Position numbers and translations under genes: made by a program
Virus record (IMG/VR): IMGVR_UViG_3300025120_000318
Coordinates: 1-30,566 of that record
Strand: one strand, 5' to 3'
Length of the DNA: 30,566 nucleotides
From: a virus
Part shown: positions 1 through 7,314 of the stretch, piece by piece
Position numbering within the stretch: position 1 is the first letter of the stretch
How the letters are laid out: each line of letters begins with the position of its first letter
Notes under the pieces: generated by a model
The model's database searches: none
Seen by the model: only the letters and a program-made list of their open reading frames with translations
What the model was told of the DNA's origin: nothing

Positions 1-2268
1 GACGGAGTCGAGTGGCTTTATCCAGTCTGCGTTGTCGTTATCGTTGTCGATGTTTGTGACAATGTCAGCGGCCTTGAACAAATCAACAGCGTCGCGGATT
101 CCCTCGTTACTGTCGCTCGCCACCACCTGAGCATCGAAAGATGAGCCAATCGTGACGAACTCATACTCATCCCAAGAGCCGACTCCCGTCAGAGGGGTAG
201 ACAGAATCTTGCTTGAAGGGATTGTTGCTTTCATCACGACTCTTGGGACAGGTGTCCGCCATTCGCGTTCCGTCGCGCGCCATTCCGAAAAGTCAACCGC
301 TTGTTGTCTGTCAACAGACCACGAACTCATGGGCCGTGTCTGCACCCTTACCGCCGCCGCGCCCCCTGCGTCTTGCGCTAGCAGTCCGGCTTGCGCTAGA
401 GGGTCATCTTCCCCACGAGTCGACCCGCGCCACAAAACAACTTCATCAGTTCCCTTGAGGAAGTCCTGCGTCTGGTTGTATTGCTCGCGAACGAATCTTT
501 GTAAAACCGGCTGCGACTTACCGAGAATCTCGTCTTTCTGTTGACGAACGCTTTCAGTCATTTTCCACGGAGCAGCATCTTTGACATCGAACTCAGCAGC
601 CGCAGCCTCTTGCAGAGCCAGCGATACAGGGTTAGTCCCGTTAGACGTAGCAGCCCACGCTCTCACTAACTCCGACGCTACTGCCTCGCGGGCCAGTTGT
701 TCCGCTGCCGGGGAACCGACCATCGTAGGGTAGGCAGGCAACCCATTTTGATCGTCGTAAAACTTCAACCGCCCCTCTCCGTCTAAGTAAACAAAATCTA
801 CTGTTGAAAGAGAGTCAGGATTTCCCCTAACCGCGTACTGTACGTCTTCATAAAGGGCGCTCTGACTCGGCAAGCCCGCTTTGAGAGGCTCAGCCATTTC
901 GGTAGCGGGAACGTCAGACATTCTGCTCGCTATGTTTCTCGCTACTTCAGCCTTCAACGGAACAGCAACACCAAACTGCGCTTCTAGCGCGTCATAATCA
1001 AGTTCGAGAGTGTTGTCCATGTATTCCTGAGCAGCCCAACCAAACTGCTCCGTCCCCTCAAGCGTGCGAGGCGCACTTCCTGTCGCCCACGCTCCGTGAG
1101 TTTTCTGATCATGCGAACCCTGTTGATGCTTCACGACAACGTCAGACACCATCTCGATACTCTCGATCGCCTCGGTCTCCAACTCATCCAACCTGTCAAT
1201 CCACGGCTGCATGTTCTGACTCGGCAAGCCCGTCAAGCCCCGCGTCGGCGGTATCAAGACAGCCGTGCAACGACAATTCGGGTGGAACGGCGGCATCGAC
1301 TTACCGTTCTCAAAAACACCATTCCACGGGACACGACTGCCGTTCAGAGGCGCACACTCGTCACAGGGAGGCCCGTAGCGGCTCGTAGCCAACGCTGTAC
1401 GCAGTTCTTTCTCAGACCGAGGGTCCACTAGCCCCAAACTTTCTGTCGCCTCCCACGACGTTTGGCGGGCATAGTTTTGAGCCTGCTGAATCTCCGTCCG
1501 AGCGATCATCTCAGCGCGACGCCGAATCAGTTTCTTCCGATACCGCTCAGTCATCGCGTTAGCCGTCTCCTGCGCCTGCCGCGAACTCATTCCCTCCCTG
1601 ACAAGACGCACAAGATTCTTCTCATTGAACCTCTCAACAGCCCTCGCCCACCGTGGATGCAACCCAACTATCTGACGCAACGTGCGAGCAGTCTCATCCA
1701 CCGTCCGAGGCTCCGTGAACGCACGACTGATCACCTCACGGATCGCCAAACGATTCGACTCGTCAATCTGACGCACCAGAGTCGCCGACCTCGTGCTCGC
1801 GTAATCCGTTGCCCGCTGACTCACGAAACGGAACATTCGCTCAACAGGCTCGTTGATGAAGAACTCCACATCCGGCGCTGTAACCATCTCCGGCGTCGGC
1901 ATGATGATGCCACTCGGTAAACGCTCACCCGCGTAATTCAACTCAAGGAACGGACTGTTACCCGTCCGAGGAGCGTTACGGATCACTCGGCGCGTCTCGT
2001 TAGACGCCTGATCCATCACCGCGTCCCGCAGCGTGTCGTCAATCAACACGTTCAAATTGTCAATGTTCACGTCAGTCAACAACTGTTCAAGCAAGTCAGG
2101 GTCAAGATTCCTGATCGCCTCGGCGTACTGATCCACGTCGAAAGCAGATGACAGGGTGTTCATCGTCGACACCAGCCGGTTCACCAGCCGACTCTCCGTC
2201 ACCGTCAACGGGACAGCAGGAGGCCCGCCCCCCGGTTTGCGACGCTTACCCCCAATCGTGAGCGCCAC
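1..2268 (-). CDS. MuF-type minor head protein fused to ADP-ribosyltransferase-like domain (3' end outside window)
   Basis: The frame is open from a GTG at 2268, with GAGGAG six bases upstream, to the left edge: 756 residues with no stop. The MuF/SPP1 gp7-like part (about residues 190-340) shows RTEIQQAQNYA, then C302-x2-C305 and HPNCRC (H329, C332, C334), the usual metal-binding signature. An HDQKTHG motif at 386-392 opens a long extra C-terminal region. Within it are LWRG (R614), SSWS (S648-S651) and EYE (E701, E703), in the order and spacing of R-S-E ADP-ribosyltransferases. MuF proteins are minor capsid proteins and may enter the host with DNA, so this may be a delivered effector (inference). 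It follows the portal gene by 3 bp. The MuF call is strong; the transferase call rests on motifs only. Confidence 0.85.
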   Translation of the reverse strand, partial: MALTIGGKRRKPGGGPPAVPLTVTESRLVNRLVSTMNTLSSAFDVDQYAEAIRNLDPDLLEQLLTDVNIDNLNVLIDDTLRDAVMDQASNETRRVIRNAPRTGNSPFLELNYAGERLPSGIIMPTPEMVTAPDVEFFINEPVERMFRFVSQRATDYASTRSATLVRQIDESNRLAIREVISRAFTEPRTVDETARTLRQIVGLHPRWARAVERFNEKNLVRLVREGMSSRQAQETANAMTERYRKKLIRRRAEMIARTEIQQAQNYARQTSWEATESLGLVDPRSEKELRTALATSRYGPPCDECAPLNGSRVPWNGVFENGKSMPPFHPNCRCTAVLIPPTRGLTGLPSQNMQPWIDRLDELETEAIESIEMVSDVVVKHQQGSHDQKTHGAWATGSAPRTLEGTEQFGWAAQEYMDNTLELDYDALEAQFGVAVPLKAEVARNIASRMSDVPATEMAEPLKAGLPSQSALYEDVQYAVRGNPDSLSTVDFVYLDGEGRLKFYDDQNGLPAYPTMVGSPAAEQLAREAVASELVRAWAATSNGTNPVSLALQEAAAAEFDVKDAAPWKMTESVRQQKDEILGKSQPVLQRFVREQYNQTQDFLKGTDEVVLWRGSTRGEDDPLAQAGLLAQDAGGAAAVRVQTRPMSSWSVDRQQAVDFSEWRATEREWRTPVPRVVMKATIPSSKILSTPLTGVGSWDEYEFVTIGSSFDAQVVASDSNEGIRDAVDLFKAADIVTNIDNDNDNADWIKPLDSV

Positions 2269-2271
2269 CGC

Positions 2272-3753
2272 TTACTCCTCCGGCTCGTCGGCCCCCGCCT
2301 GCTCCGGCGCTCTACCACCGAACGGCGGGTTACCACCGGGGAACGCAGGCTTGTCAGGGACGATGCCCGTCCGCTCCGCGACGATGCGCTGCTGAGGCGG
2401 CAAAGCCATGAGAGCGCGAGCCTCCTCCGCAGACATCACATCCGTTCCCGTTTCCTCAATGCTGTGGTGCGCCGGAGGCAGACCAGCGATATCCCGCAAG
2501 TGATCTTCCAGACTCGGGTCAGGAGCGATGACACCAGCGGTCGTCATCTTCGACACGAAGTCCGCGATCTCAGGCAAGTCGACGTGAGCGACCTCGCTGT
2601 ATTGCACAGTTGGGCACCTGTTCGCGTCCATGCCGTTCAACCGAAGCAAGCGAGGGATCGCGTGCTGATTCACAGTATCCGCGATCGTTTTAGCGATCGA
2701 GTCAACTGACATCGACCACAAGTCCATCTTCGTCGAGCCGAGAGCGAACGATCCAACTCGATCCTGACCCAACAGGATGAAGTCAGACAGCACGCTCATC
2801 GCGATGCGTTGATCCAGCCGAGTGATCACCTTGTCGGTATCGAACTGACGAGCACCCCCACTCGACATCAGTTTCAAGTCGAACAGCGGCTTACCAGCGT
2901 CGTCATACATTTGCGGGAAAATGATTCCCTCGTTCTCGTTCCTCTTGATCGAGGTGACGATCTCCTTGATAGACGCTAAGACAGCCTGCTGCGAAGCCGT
3001 AGCGGCGCTCGAAAGGTACTCCGGTGGGACGTAAGCGATAGGCAGGCCAGCGAGGTCACGCTCGATACCGATCGCCTCGATCTCCTCGATGCGCCTCTTG
3101 AACCACCACGGGCGGTACGAGTTACGCAGCAGCGAGCGGCCCTCAGGGTTATTTTTCTGCGCTGACGTGCGGAACAGGAGAGCCTTCTGAATCGGGATGT
3201 CAATTCGACCGTGCCCCGTGTACGGGTCGACCTGCTGAAACCCTTGAATACCGCCGTCCTCATCGAAATTCCACAGGAACAGGGTTTCCTGACCTCGGAT
3301 CGCCCACTTCCTCCAACCGATGCGCCCGTCGGTGAACTTGGATCGCTTGGTCGGGTCTTTCTGGTCGGGGCCGACGCGCTTCTTGTAAACAATCTCGTGG
3401 AAACTGAAACCGTAAACACACATGGACATGATTTGCGAAAGCGTCGAGTCCCACGAGTCGCTCATGTCGTTCAGGCATTCCTCGACGAAGGCAGCCGTCT
3501 CAATGTCTGCATGCTCAGGGTCACCGTCGGCGCTCTGATCCTTGAACGGGTCTATGCGCCATTCGAGGCGCGTGATCACTTTCTCGATCGCGTACAGGAA
3601 CGCCCCGATGACGGGGTCGTTGTCGGACATCTCCCGGTAGGTCTTGATCCCTTGGATGCCTTGAAGGCGAGTCAGGAACTCGTCGTAGATGAATCCGCTA
3701 GTGCGTTTTAGTCCAGTAGTGCCGAGTTCCTGCATGTCGAACTTAGAAACCAT
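2272..3753 (-). CDS. Portal protein (Mu gp29/DUF935-like)
   Basis: The 493-residue product has the normal portal length. Recognisable segments are VYGFSFHEIVYK, RGQETLFLWNFD and a stretch reading FRTSAQKNNPEGRSLLRNSY then PWWFKRRIEEIEAIGIE, typical of Mu gp29-like portals. The portal forms the dodecameric ring at one capsid vertex through which DNA enters and leaves and to which the terminase docks. The C-terminus is proline/glycine-rich (about residues 455-493). The ATG at 3753 follows the 54-aa gene by 10 bp with GGGAG upstream. The next gene is the MuF minor head protein, the usual portal-MuF pairing. The terminase genes lie about 12.5 kb upstream rather than next door. Confidence 0.9.
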   Translation of the reverse strand: MVSKFDMQELGTTGLKRTSGFIYDEFLTRLQGIQGIKTYREMSDNDPVIGAFLYAIEKVITRLEWRIDPFKDQSADGDPEHADIETAAFVEECLNDMSDSWDSTLSQIMSMCVYGFSFHEIVYKKRVGPDQKDPTKRSKFTDGRIGWRKWAIRGQETLFLWNFDEDGGIQGFQQVDPYTGHGRIDIPIQKALLFRTSAQKNNPEGRSLLRNSYRPWWFKRRIEEIEAIGIERDLAGLPIAYVPPEYLSSAATASQQAVLASIKEIVTSIKRNENEGIIFPQMYDDAGKPLFDLKLMSSGGARQFDTDKVITRLDQRIAMSVLSDFILLGQDRVGSFALGSTKMDLWSMSVDSIAKTIADTVNQHAIPRLLRLNGMDANRCPTVQYSEVAHVDLPEIADFVSKMTTAGVIAPDPSLEDHLRDIAGLPPAHHSIEETGTDVMSAEEARALMALPPQQRIVAERTGIVPDKPAFPGGNPPFGGRAPEQAGADEPEE

Positions 3754-3763
3754 GTGTCTCCCA

Positions 3764-3928
3764 CTACTCCTCGTCGTTGGTCTTACGGGTCATGCCAACT
3801 AAAATCGCCAGAGCCGCGTCGTCCTCAAAACCTGCCTCCACGAGAGACTGATACATCTCGTGAGCCTGCGCGGCCCATTGACCCAACGGGCTTAGCATCA
3901 GAGGAACCCCGGCACCTTGGTCGTCCAT
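3764..3928 (-). CDS. Small conserved phage protein preceding portal (54 aa)
   Basis: This short frame begins MDDQGAGVPLMLSPLGQWAA and ends KTNDEE. It resembles the short acidic proteins often found next to phage portal genes: a helix-rich body with an LLxPLGQ-like start and EAGFxxDxALxIL in the middle. Function is unknown; it may be a small structural or regulatory partner of the portal. No Shine-Dalgarno sequence sits at normal distance. A -10-like TACACT ends 7 nt before the ATG, so the message may be leaderless. It sits between a 59-aa gene (31 bp upstream) and the portal (10 bp downstream). Confidence 0.72.
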   Translation of the reverse strand: MDDQGAGVPLMLSPLGQWAAQAHEMYQSLVEAGFEDDAALAILVGMTRKTNDEE

Positions 3929-3935
3929 TTGAGCA

Positions 3936-3941
3936 AGTGTA
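3936..3941 (-). promoter_or_regulatory. Candidate leaderless promoter of the portal operon
   Basis: On the minus strand CACCCCGG is followed by TACACT, seven bases, then ATG at 3928. A -10 hexamer this close to a start codon is the arrangement of leaderless actinobacterial transcripts. The C-rich run before the hexamer recalls the recurrent element upstream of other operons in this window. No convincing -35 was found. Confidence 0.45.
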
Positions 3942-3959
3942 CCGGGGTGACTCCCGTTT

Positions 3960-4139
3960 CTAGGCGTTCGACTGTTTGACCAATCCTGCGTCGATCAGGC
4001 CGACGGCTACTCGCCCGTAGTGCCCTTGCAGGCTCCACGCTAGGCCGGTGTCGACGAGGTCTTGGAACAGTCCGATCGTTGCGTTTTCATCGAGTTCGCC
4101 ATTCTCGTATTCGATGATCGCGCTTGTCAGATTCTTCAT
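3960..4139 (-). CDS. Small conserved phage protein, DUF7417-like (59 aa)
   Basis: The product begins MKNLTSAIIEYENGELDE and contains LFQDLVDTGLAWSLQGHYGR. This is a very recurrent signature among short phage proteins in which an acidic helix is followed by LVxxGLAWxLQGHYGRxA. Function is unknown. The start was set at the ATG at 4139 because GGAGGTGGC lies just upstream and because this is where the family similarity begins; the open frame extends further upstream without support. It follows the 148-residue gene by 2 bp, so it ends that operon. Confidence 0.8.
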   Translation of the reverse strand: MKNLTSAIIEYENGELDENATIGLFQDLVDTGLAWSLQGHYGRVAVGLIDAGLVKQSNA

Positions 4140-4141
4140 GG

Positions 4142-4588
4142 CTATGCCACCTCCTCTTTCAGGTCGTCGAGTGACCACTTGGACAGGTGGTCGAGGTATT
4201 TCGCGCCAGAGCCGAGGCTGCTCGGTTGAGCGTCGATCTTGTCGATCACCTTGTCGAGCGCACTCCACAATTTCTTGGTCGAGTATCGCTCGTTATCGAG
4301 CAACCCCACGTCGTAAACGCACCTGTAAAAGAAGTGTCCACCCTTGAACAGGGTCGTGTTGTATCCCCTGTCATGGTCCACCTCGACGTACTTGACGTAG
4401 ACTTGTATGCGCCGATTTTTCCGGTCGTTCCACGCTTCAATTCGTAACCGGGGTAGGTACGGGCGATCCGTTGACTGCGTCTTCGCCTCGATCCCGGTCA
4501 ACTTGTAGTAGACGTGGATGCTGCGATGTTTCCTCGACAGGAACGTCATCGCCATGCTGGTCGCGGCTCGCAGGCTTACGCGGCTCAT
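4142..4588 (-). CDS. Hypothetical protein (148 aa)
   Basis: No family is recognised. The protein is basic at its N-terminus (SRVSLRAAT, FLSRKHRSIHVYYKL). Its middle is beta-rich (RLRIEAWNDRKNRRIQVYVKYVEVD) and its C-terminus looks helical and acidic (SKWSLDDLKEEVA). The ATG overlaps the upstream stop as TGATG, so it is translationally coupled to the 120-residue gene before it. Both share aromatic, strand-rich composition and TYK/KYVEV-like segments, which may indicate distantly related DNA- or RNA-binding proteins, but this is only an impression. Confidence 0.7.
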   Translation of the reverse strand: MSRVSLRAATSMAMTFLSRKHRSIHVYYKLTGIEAKTQSTDRPYLPRLRIEAWNDRKNRRIQVYVKYVEVDHDRGYNTTLFKGGHFFYRCVYDVGLLDNERYSTKKLWSALDKVIDKIDAQPSSLGSGAKYLDHLSKWSLDDLKEEVA

Positions 4589-4950
4589 CAGGACAACTCC
4601 GATACCACGTTGATCAAGCGGACGAGGTTCGGCAGTTGATCGGCGTACACGCCGTCGTACTTAGTAAATTCCTTGCCGTCGATGTGCTCGCTGGCATGGA
4701 TGAATGTCGAGACGGCTCTGTTGCGATGAACCTTGTAGCCGTGGACGTTGTAGTCGTCGCGTCCACGCTTGTAGGTGATGTCGATGTATTTCCGCAGGCC
4801 GTATTGTGAGCCGAAACGGAATTGGTTGACGACGTTTCCGTCCTCGTCTATGTAGGCGCGGCGGTCTCGACCGCTCACGGCTCGGTAAGCATCGAGTCCG
4901 ATCTGCCGGTGAATGGTTTCTGCGATTTGTAGGTCTTCCTTGTTGAGCAT
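4588..4950 (-). CDS. Hypothetical protein (120 aa)
   Basis: No family is recognised. The product begins MLNKEDLQIAETIHRQIGLD, followed by a strand-rich middle (QYGLRKYIDITYKRGRDDYN) and a C-terminal helix (LVRLINVVSELS). The ATG at 4950 was chosen over an upstream start because GGGAGAGGAG lies 7-16 bases before it. The preceding recurrent promoter element and this ribosome binding site would otherwise be inside the coding region. It is the first gene of a three-gene operon ending at 3960. Confidence 0.72.
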   Translation of the reverse strand: MLNKEDLQIAETIHRQIGLDAYRAVSGRDRRAYIDEDGNVVNQFRFGSQYGLRKYIDITYKRGRDDYNVHGYKVHRNRAVSTFIHASEHIDGKEFTKYDGVYADQLPNLVRLINVVSELS

Positions 4951-4976
4951 GGGTTTCTCCTCTCCCTCAGAACCCA

Positions 4977-4985
4977 AAAGTATCA
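4977..4985 (-). promoter_or_regulatory. Recurrent promoter element, copy 1
   Basis: On the minus strand TAACCCCCG is followed by TG and the extended -10 TGATACTTT, then TTGGGTT. AACCC and GGGTT form the two arms of a partial palindrome around the -10. The stop codon of the upstream HD-domain gene (TGA, 4985-4983) lies inside the element. The next start codon, 4950, is preceded by GGGAGAGG. Confidence 0.6.
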
Positions 4986-5492
4986 CACGGGGGTTAGGTG
5001 CCGACTTACGGGGGGGACGAGTTCTGAGCCAATCTGCCAGCCCGGAATCCGGCTCCCTAGTATCTCCTCAGCCAACAACGATTTAGCCGCTAGACGCTGC
5101 CTGAGAGGCCCGTAGGGCACGTCTGCCTGCCGTGCCGCGTTATCAGCGACATCAGCGGCCTTCACATACCGGCCCATCGGGTGATTTGCAGCCTCCCGAA
5201 TGAAAGCCTCATACCCAGCGATCGACCGATCAGGAGTGGTCTTGGTGACCGCGTCGACAGCACTCACCACAGCGTCAGACGCCCCAAGGTCCGATAGATC
5301 ATCGAGGGTGTAATCGGTGTCCTCGACCACGTCATGGAGGAAACCAGCGATCACGAAGTCAGGGTCGAACCGCCACAACGCAGCGCCGACACGGGCGACG
5401 TGCAGGATGTACGGGACGCCCTGCTTATCGACCTGACCAGCGTGCGCCTGCGCCGCGAACGATAACGCGGACTCCGGCGAATCCAATCTCAT
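4983..5492 (-). CDS. HD-domain hydrolase, MESH1/SpoT-like
   Basis: The protein has 169 residues, close to the compact MESH1-type HD enzymes. Visible elements are AAQAHAGQ (H17), YILHVARV (H31), GFLHDVVEDTDYTLDDL (H53, D54, E57, D58) and VKAADVADNA (D114, D117). These match the metal ligands and second-shell residues of RelA/SpoT-type (p)ppGpp hydrolases: H, HD and a later D. A phage enzyme of this type would lower host alarmone or hydrolyse a related nucleotide. No synthetase or TGS/ACT domain is present. It starts at the ATG at 5492 after GGGAGAGGG and forms a one-gene unit between two promoter elements. The HD fold is certain; substrate is inferred. Confidence 0.85.
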   Translation of the reverse strand: MRLDSPESALSFAAQAHAGQVDKQGVPYILHVARVGAALWRFDPDFVIAGFLHDVVEDTDYTLDDLSDLGASDAVVSAVDAVTKTTPDRSIAGYEAFIREAANHPMGRYVKAADVADNAARQADVPYGPLRQRLAAKSLLAEEILGSRIPGWQIGSELVPPVSRHLTPV

Positions 5493-5512
5493 AACCCTCT
5501 CCCTTCACCCCT

Positions 5513-5518
5513 AGTTTA
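5513..5518 (-). promoter_or_regulatory. Recurrent promoter element, copy 2 (divergent version)
   Basis: On the minus strand GAGGGAC precedes TAAACT, then AGGGGTGAAGGGAGAGGG and the ATG at 5492. The segment from TAAACT to the ribosome binding site matches copy 5 closely, but the CCCCCGTATG half is replaced. The TAA stop of the upstream gene (5518-5516) forms the start of the hexamer. Confidence 0.45.
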
Positions 5519-5773
5519 GTCCCTCGGTTTTCCCTTGATGTAGCCACACCGAGGACAGACATGAAACTTCTCGATACGCAGCGGCGACGTCGAAGCGGTT
5601 CGCTTCCCGCACTTCCAGCAGTCGTGCATGTCGACACGCTCCGGTGTCACGACAATGAACTCCCCGTCGATCAGAGCATCCCGAACGCGCATCAGAATGT
5701 GCGACGTGATGTCGTCGAAGTCTCCCTCGAACTCTTGCGGCTCGCTGTCGGAGAACTCCAAGGACACCTTCAT
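5516..5773 (-). CDS. Zinc-ribbon protein (85 aa)
   Basis: The product begins MKVSLEFSDSEPQEFEGDFD and ends with a treble-clef-like ribbon: CWKCGKR, then about 17 residues, then CPRCGY. The N-terminal half is acidic and strand-rich with no recognised fold. The start at 5773 overlaps the upstream stop as ATGA, the dominant coupling style here, and is preferred to the longer frame. Function is unknown; a nucleic-acid or protein-binding adaptor is plausible. Confidence 0.75.
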   Translation of the reverse strand: MKVSLEFSDSEPQEFEGDFDDITSHILMRVRDALIDGEFIVVTPERVDMHDCWKCGKRTASTSPLRIEKFHVCPRCGYIKGKPRD

Positions 5774-5937
5774 AGCCCGATGCACTCTCCTTCTATTTTC
5801 CAGCAGCCGCCGTGATCGTCTTCGTCGTGAGCCTTGATGATCGCTGCCCCTACGGGGTCGCCGATCTCTCCATGCCCTTGACAGTAGTCAATGATGCTTC
5901 CACACACGGGACAACGCGAATCTACGATCTCGTACAT
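5770..5937 (-). CDS. Small cysteine-rich protein (55 aa)
   Basis: The product begins MYEIVDSRCPVCGSIIDYCQ, with further C and H residues (QGHGE, DEDDHGGCW, GECIGL). A CPVCG knuckle plus a late C-x5-C pair suggests one bound zinc. The ATG at 5937 was chosen because AGGGAGTGAG lies upstream and the preceding stop is only a few bases away. It is the third gene of the operon running from 6339 to 5516. Function is not recognised. Confidence 0.7.
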   Translation of the reverse strand: MYEIVDSRCPVCGSIIDYCQGHGEIGDPVGAAIIKAHDEDDHGGCWKIEGECIGL

Positions 5938-5941
5938 TGTC

Positions 5942-6106
5942 TCACTCCCTCTCAATGAAGTTGAGGTGATGACACTTCGGGCACTCGAACTCCGCGCCTG
6001 AGCCGGTCGCTCCGATGTCGACCAGCCCCTCGAAGTCGCAGCCGTGGCTTTGACAGGCCATGTCGCCCTCGTTGACGTCTCGGTACTCCTCGATGACGAA
6101 ACTCAT
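5942..6106 (-). CDS. Small zinc-ribbon protein (54 aa)
   Basis: The protein begins MSFVIEEYRDVNEGDMACQ and carries C-x4-C (ACQSHGCDF), then FECPKCHHLNF. This is a compact zinc ribbon with an acidic N-terminus. The start overlaps the upstream stop as ATGA (6106/6103), so translation is coupled; the longer open frame is not used. The function cannot be named from sequence. Confidence 0.75.
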   Translation of the reverse strand: MSFVIEEYRDVNEGDMACQSHGCDFEGLVDIGATGSGAEFECPKCHHLNFIERE

Positions 6107-6339
6107 GCCTCCTCCTTGATCGGGAAGTCGCGCTCGCGAATGAACGGACACCACTCGCCGGTCGGCTGCTTCACGACCTCGACCTCCCAGCCGTCTAAGT
6201 CGCTGACGTGCGGGCCGATGAAGACGCGGAACAGGTAGTTCTGAGCGCCCTTCTTGGTTTTGTAGAACTGGCCCACGGGTTGCGCGTCGGGCATCGTCGA
6301 CCAATTCACGATCTCGGCTCTGTTGATGTCTCTAGCCAT
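6103..6339 (-). CDS. Hypothetical protein (78 aa)
   Basis: The product begins MARDINRAEIVNWSTMPDAQ and has strand-rich middle segments (NYLFRVFIGPHV, GWEVEVVKQ). No family is recognised. It is the first gene after a strong copy of the recurrent promoter element, with GGGAGAGGGG 8-17 bases before the ATG, and leads a four-gene operon of small proteins in which the other three bind zinc. Confidence 0.7.
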   Translation of the reverse strand: MARDINRAEIVNWSTMPDAQPVGQFYKTKKGAQNYLFRVFIGPHVSDLDGWEVEVVKQPTGEWCPFIRERDFPIKEEA

Positions 6340-6365
6340 GACTTACCCCTCTCCCTCTGACCCCC

Positions 6366-6374
6366 AATTTACCA
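6366..6374 (-). promoter_or_regulatory. Recurrent promoter element, copy 3
   Basis: The minus strand reads AAACCCCCC, TA, then the extended -10 TGGTAAATT, then GGGGGTC. ACCCCC and GGGGGT are the arms of an interrupted palindrome with an 11-12 nt centre holding the -10. The stop of the upstream nuclease gene (TAA, 6386-6384) abuts the left arm. The ATG at 6339 is 26 bases beyond the hexamer. Confidence 0.68.
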
Positions 6375-6383
6375 TAGGGGGGT

Positions 6384-7022
6384 TTAGGAGGGTTTACCGG
6401 GGCACCCCATCAGGCCCAAAACATCGAAAAACTGGCAGTAATCACGGCAAAACGCGACAGGCCGCTCAGGAGCAGGAGCAGACAGCCTCGTATGCAACTC
6501 CCGCAGCCACAGCAAGCCCTCATCAGCGATATGCCGATTCCACGGCTCCGACCTTACGATCACGTCCCGCTCGTTCCCGTCCCTCGGGATACCCACCAGC
6601 GTCACCTGATGCACCGGATACCCGTTCTCAGCGAGCAGCAGCCCATACAAGTGAACCTGCATCCATTGTTGCTCCGAAGGGAACCACCGCTTCTTTTTCA
6701 GCGTGATCGTCTTCCAGTCGATGACCTCACGATCGACCGTGTCGTACACGTCGACGTGCCCCATCAGGCCAGCGAACTCGACCTCCACCTCGATCAAGTA
6801 CCGATCCTGATTCAGGTCGCTGAGGCGACGCTCGATCTTCTCGTGGATCGCGGTGCCCATGAACGCGGCAGCGCCGAGGGTCGAGTTGATCGGAGGGGTG
6901 TCCTGTAGCCGGTGCCATACGCGGCGACGACAGCCGCCGATCTCGCTCGGGCCGACTGCTCGCTGTAGCGACCGCTCCGACTCTGAGGTGTCGAAAATGT
7001 CATTCAGTAGTTGCTGGTCCAT
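6384..7022 (-). CDS. Cas4/RecB-like PD-(D/E)XK exonuclease
   Basis: The 212-residue protein has the Cas4-like order of motifs: C31 in IGGCRRR, H60 in GTAIHEKIE, D91 in GHVDVYD, IDWKT (D102, K104), a QxxxY motif (MQVHLYG) and C-terminal cysteines C192, C196 and C207. Four cysteines split between N- and C-terminus are the hallmark of the iron-sulfur Cas4/AddB group. In phages such enzymes act in recombination or DNA-end processing. There is no CRISPR array or other Cas gene here, so a CRISPR role is not indicated. It overlaps the upstream gene by 23 bp and ends at promoter copy 3. Confidence 0.82.
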   Translation of the reverse strand: MDQQLLNDIFDTSESERSLQRAVGPSEIGGCRRRVWHRLQDTPPINSTLGAAAFMGTAIHEKIERRLSDLNQDRYLIEVEVEFAGLMGHVDVYDTVDREVIDWKTITLKKKRWFPSEQQWMQVHLYGLLLAENGYPVHQVTLVGIPRDGNERDVIVRSEPWNRHIADEGLLWLRELHTRLSAPAPERPVAFCRDYCQFFDVLGLMGCPGKPS

Positions 7023-7314
7023 CTTCCTCTCCCAACGAGGCGTGACGAGCGAGAAACATTTTCACTCTCACCGCCACACTAAGGGGAGAGTCTGACGGTA
7101 GGAACGGAACGATGTTGATGTCGTACTTGTTGATCAACTCCGAGGCGTCCTGTCGACCACGCCGGTACGCGGCCTCAGCGACCGCGTGAGCCGGAACATC
7201 AGTCATACGCTCACGCTCCTGCTCACGAGCCGATGCCAACAGGCAGCATGTCGCGCACTTCTCTGGCCCGACCGCTTTCAACCCCGGACTGCATAACTCG
7301 TCGTGGTCAAGCAA
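7000..7314 (-). CDS. Small cysteine-containing protein (104 aa)
   Basis: The likely start is a TTG at 7314 overlapping the upstream stop. The N-terminus reads MLDHDELCSPG, followed by EKCATCCLLASAREQERER, giving C-x11-C-x2-CC, a likely zinc knuckle followed by a charged helix. The C-terminal half (AYRRGRQDASELINKYDINI) is helical. Similar short CEH/CxxC plus helix proteins are common in actinophages; the role is unknown. It overlaps the Cas4-like gene, suggesting co-expression with that nuclease. Confidence 0.65.
   Translation of the reverse strand: MLDHDELCSPGLKAVGPEKCATCCLLASAREQERERMTDVPAHAVAEAAYRRGRQDASELINKYDINIVPFLPSDSPLSVAVRVKMFLARHASLGEEDGPATTE

Noticed and set aside
152-1920. Four plus-strand frames at the left end
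   Set aside because: They lie opposite the MuF fusion gene, which has recognisable motifs and is open throughout.
6384-7022. CRISPR link suggested by the Cas4-like nuclease
   Set aside because: No direct-repeat array, no other Cas protein and no spacer-like spacing were seen. Phage Cas4-like proteins are common in recombination.
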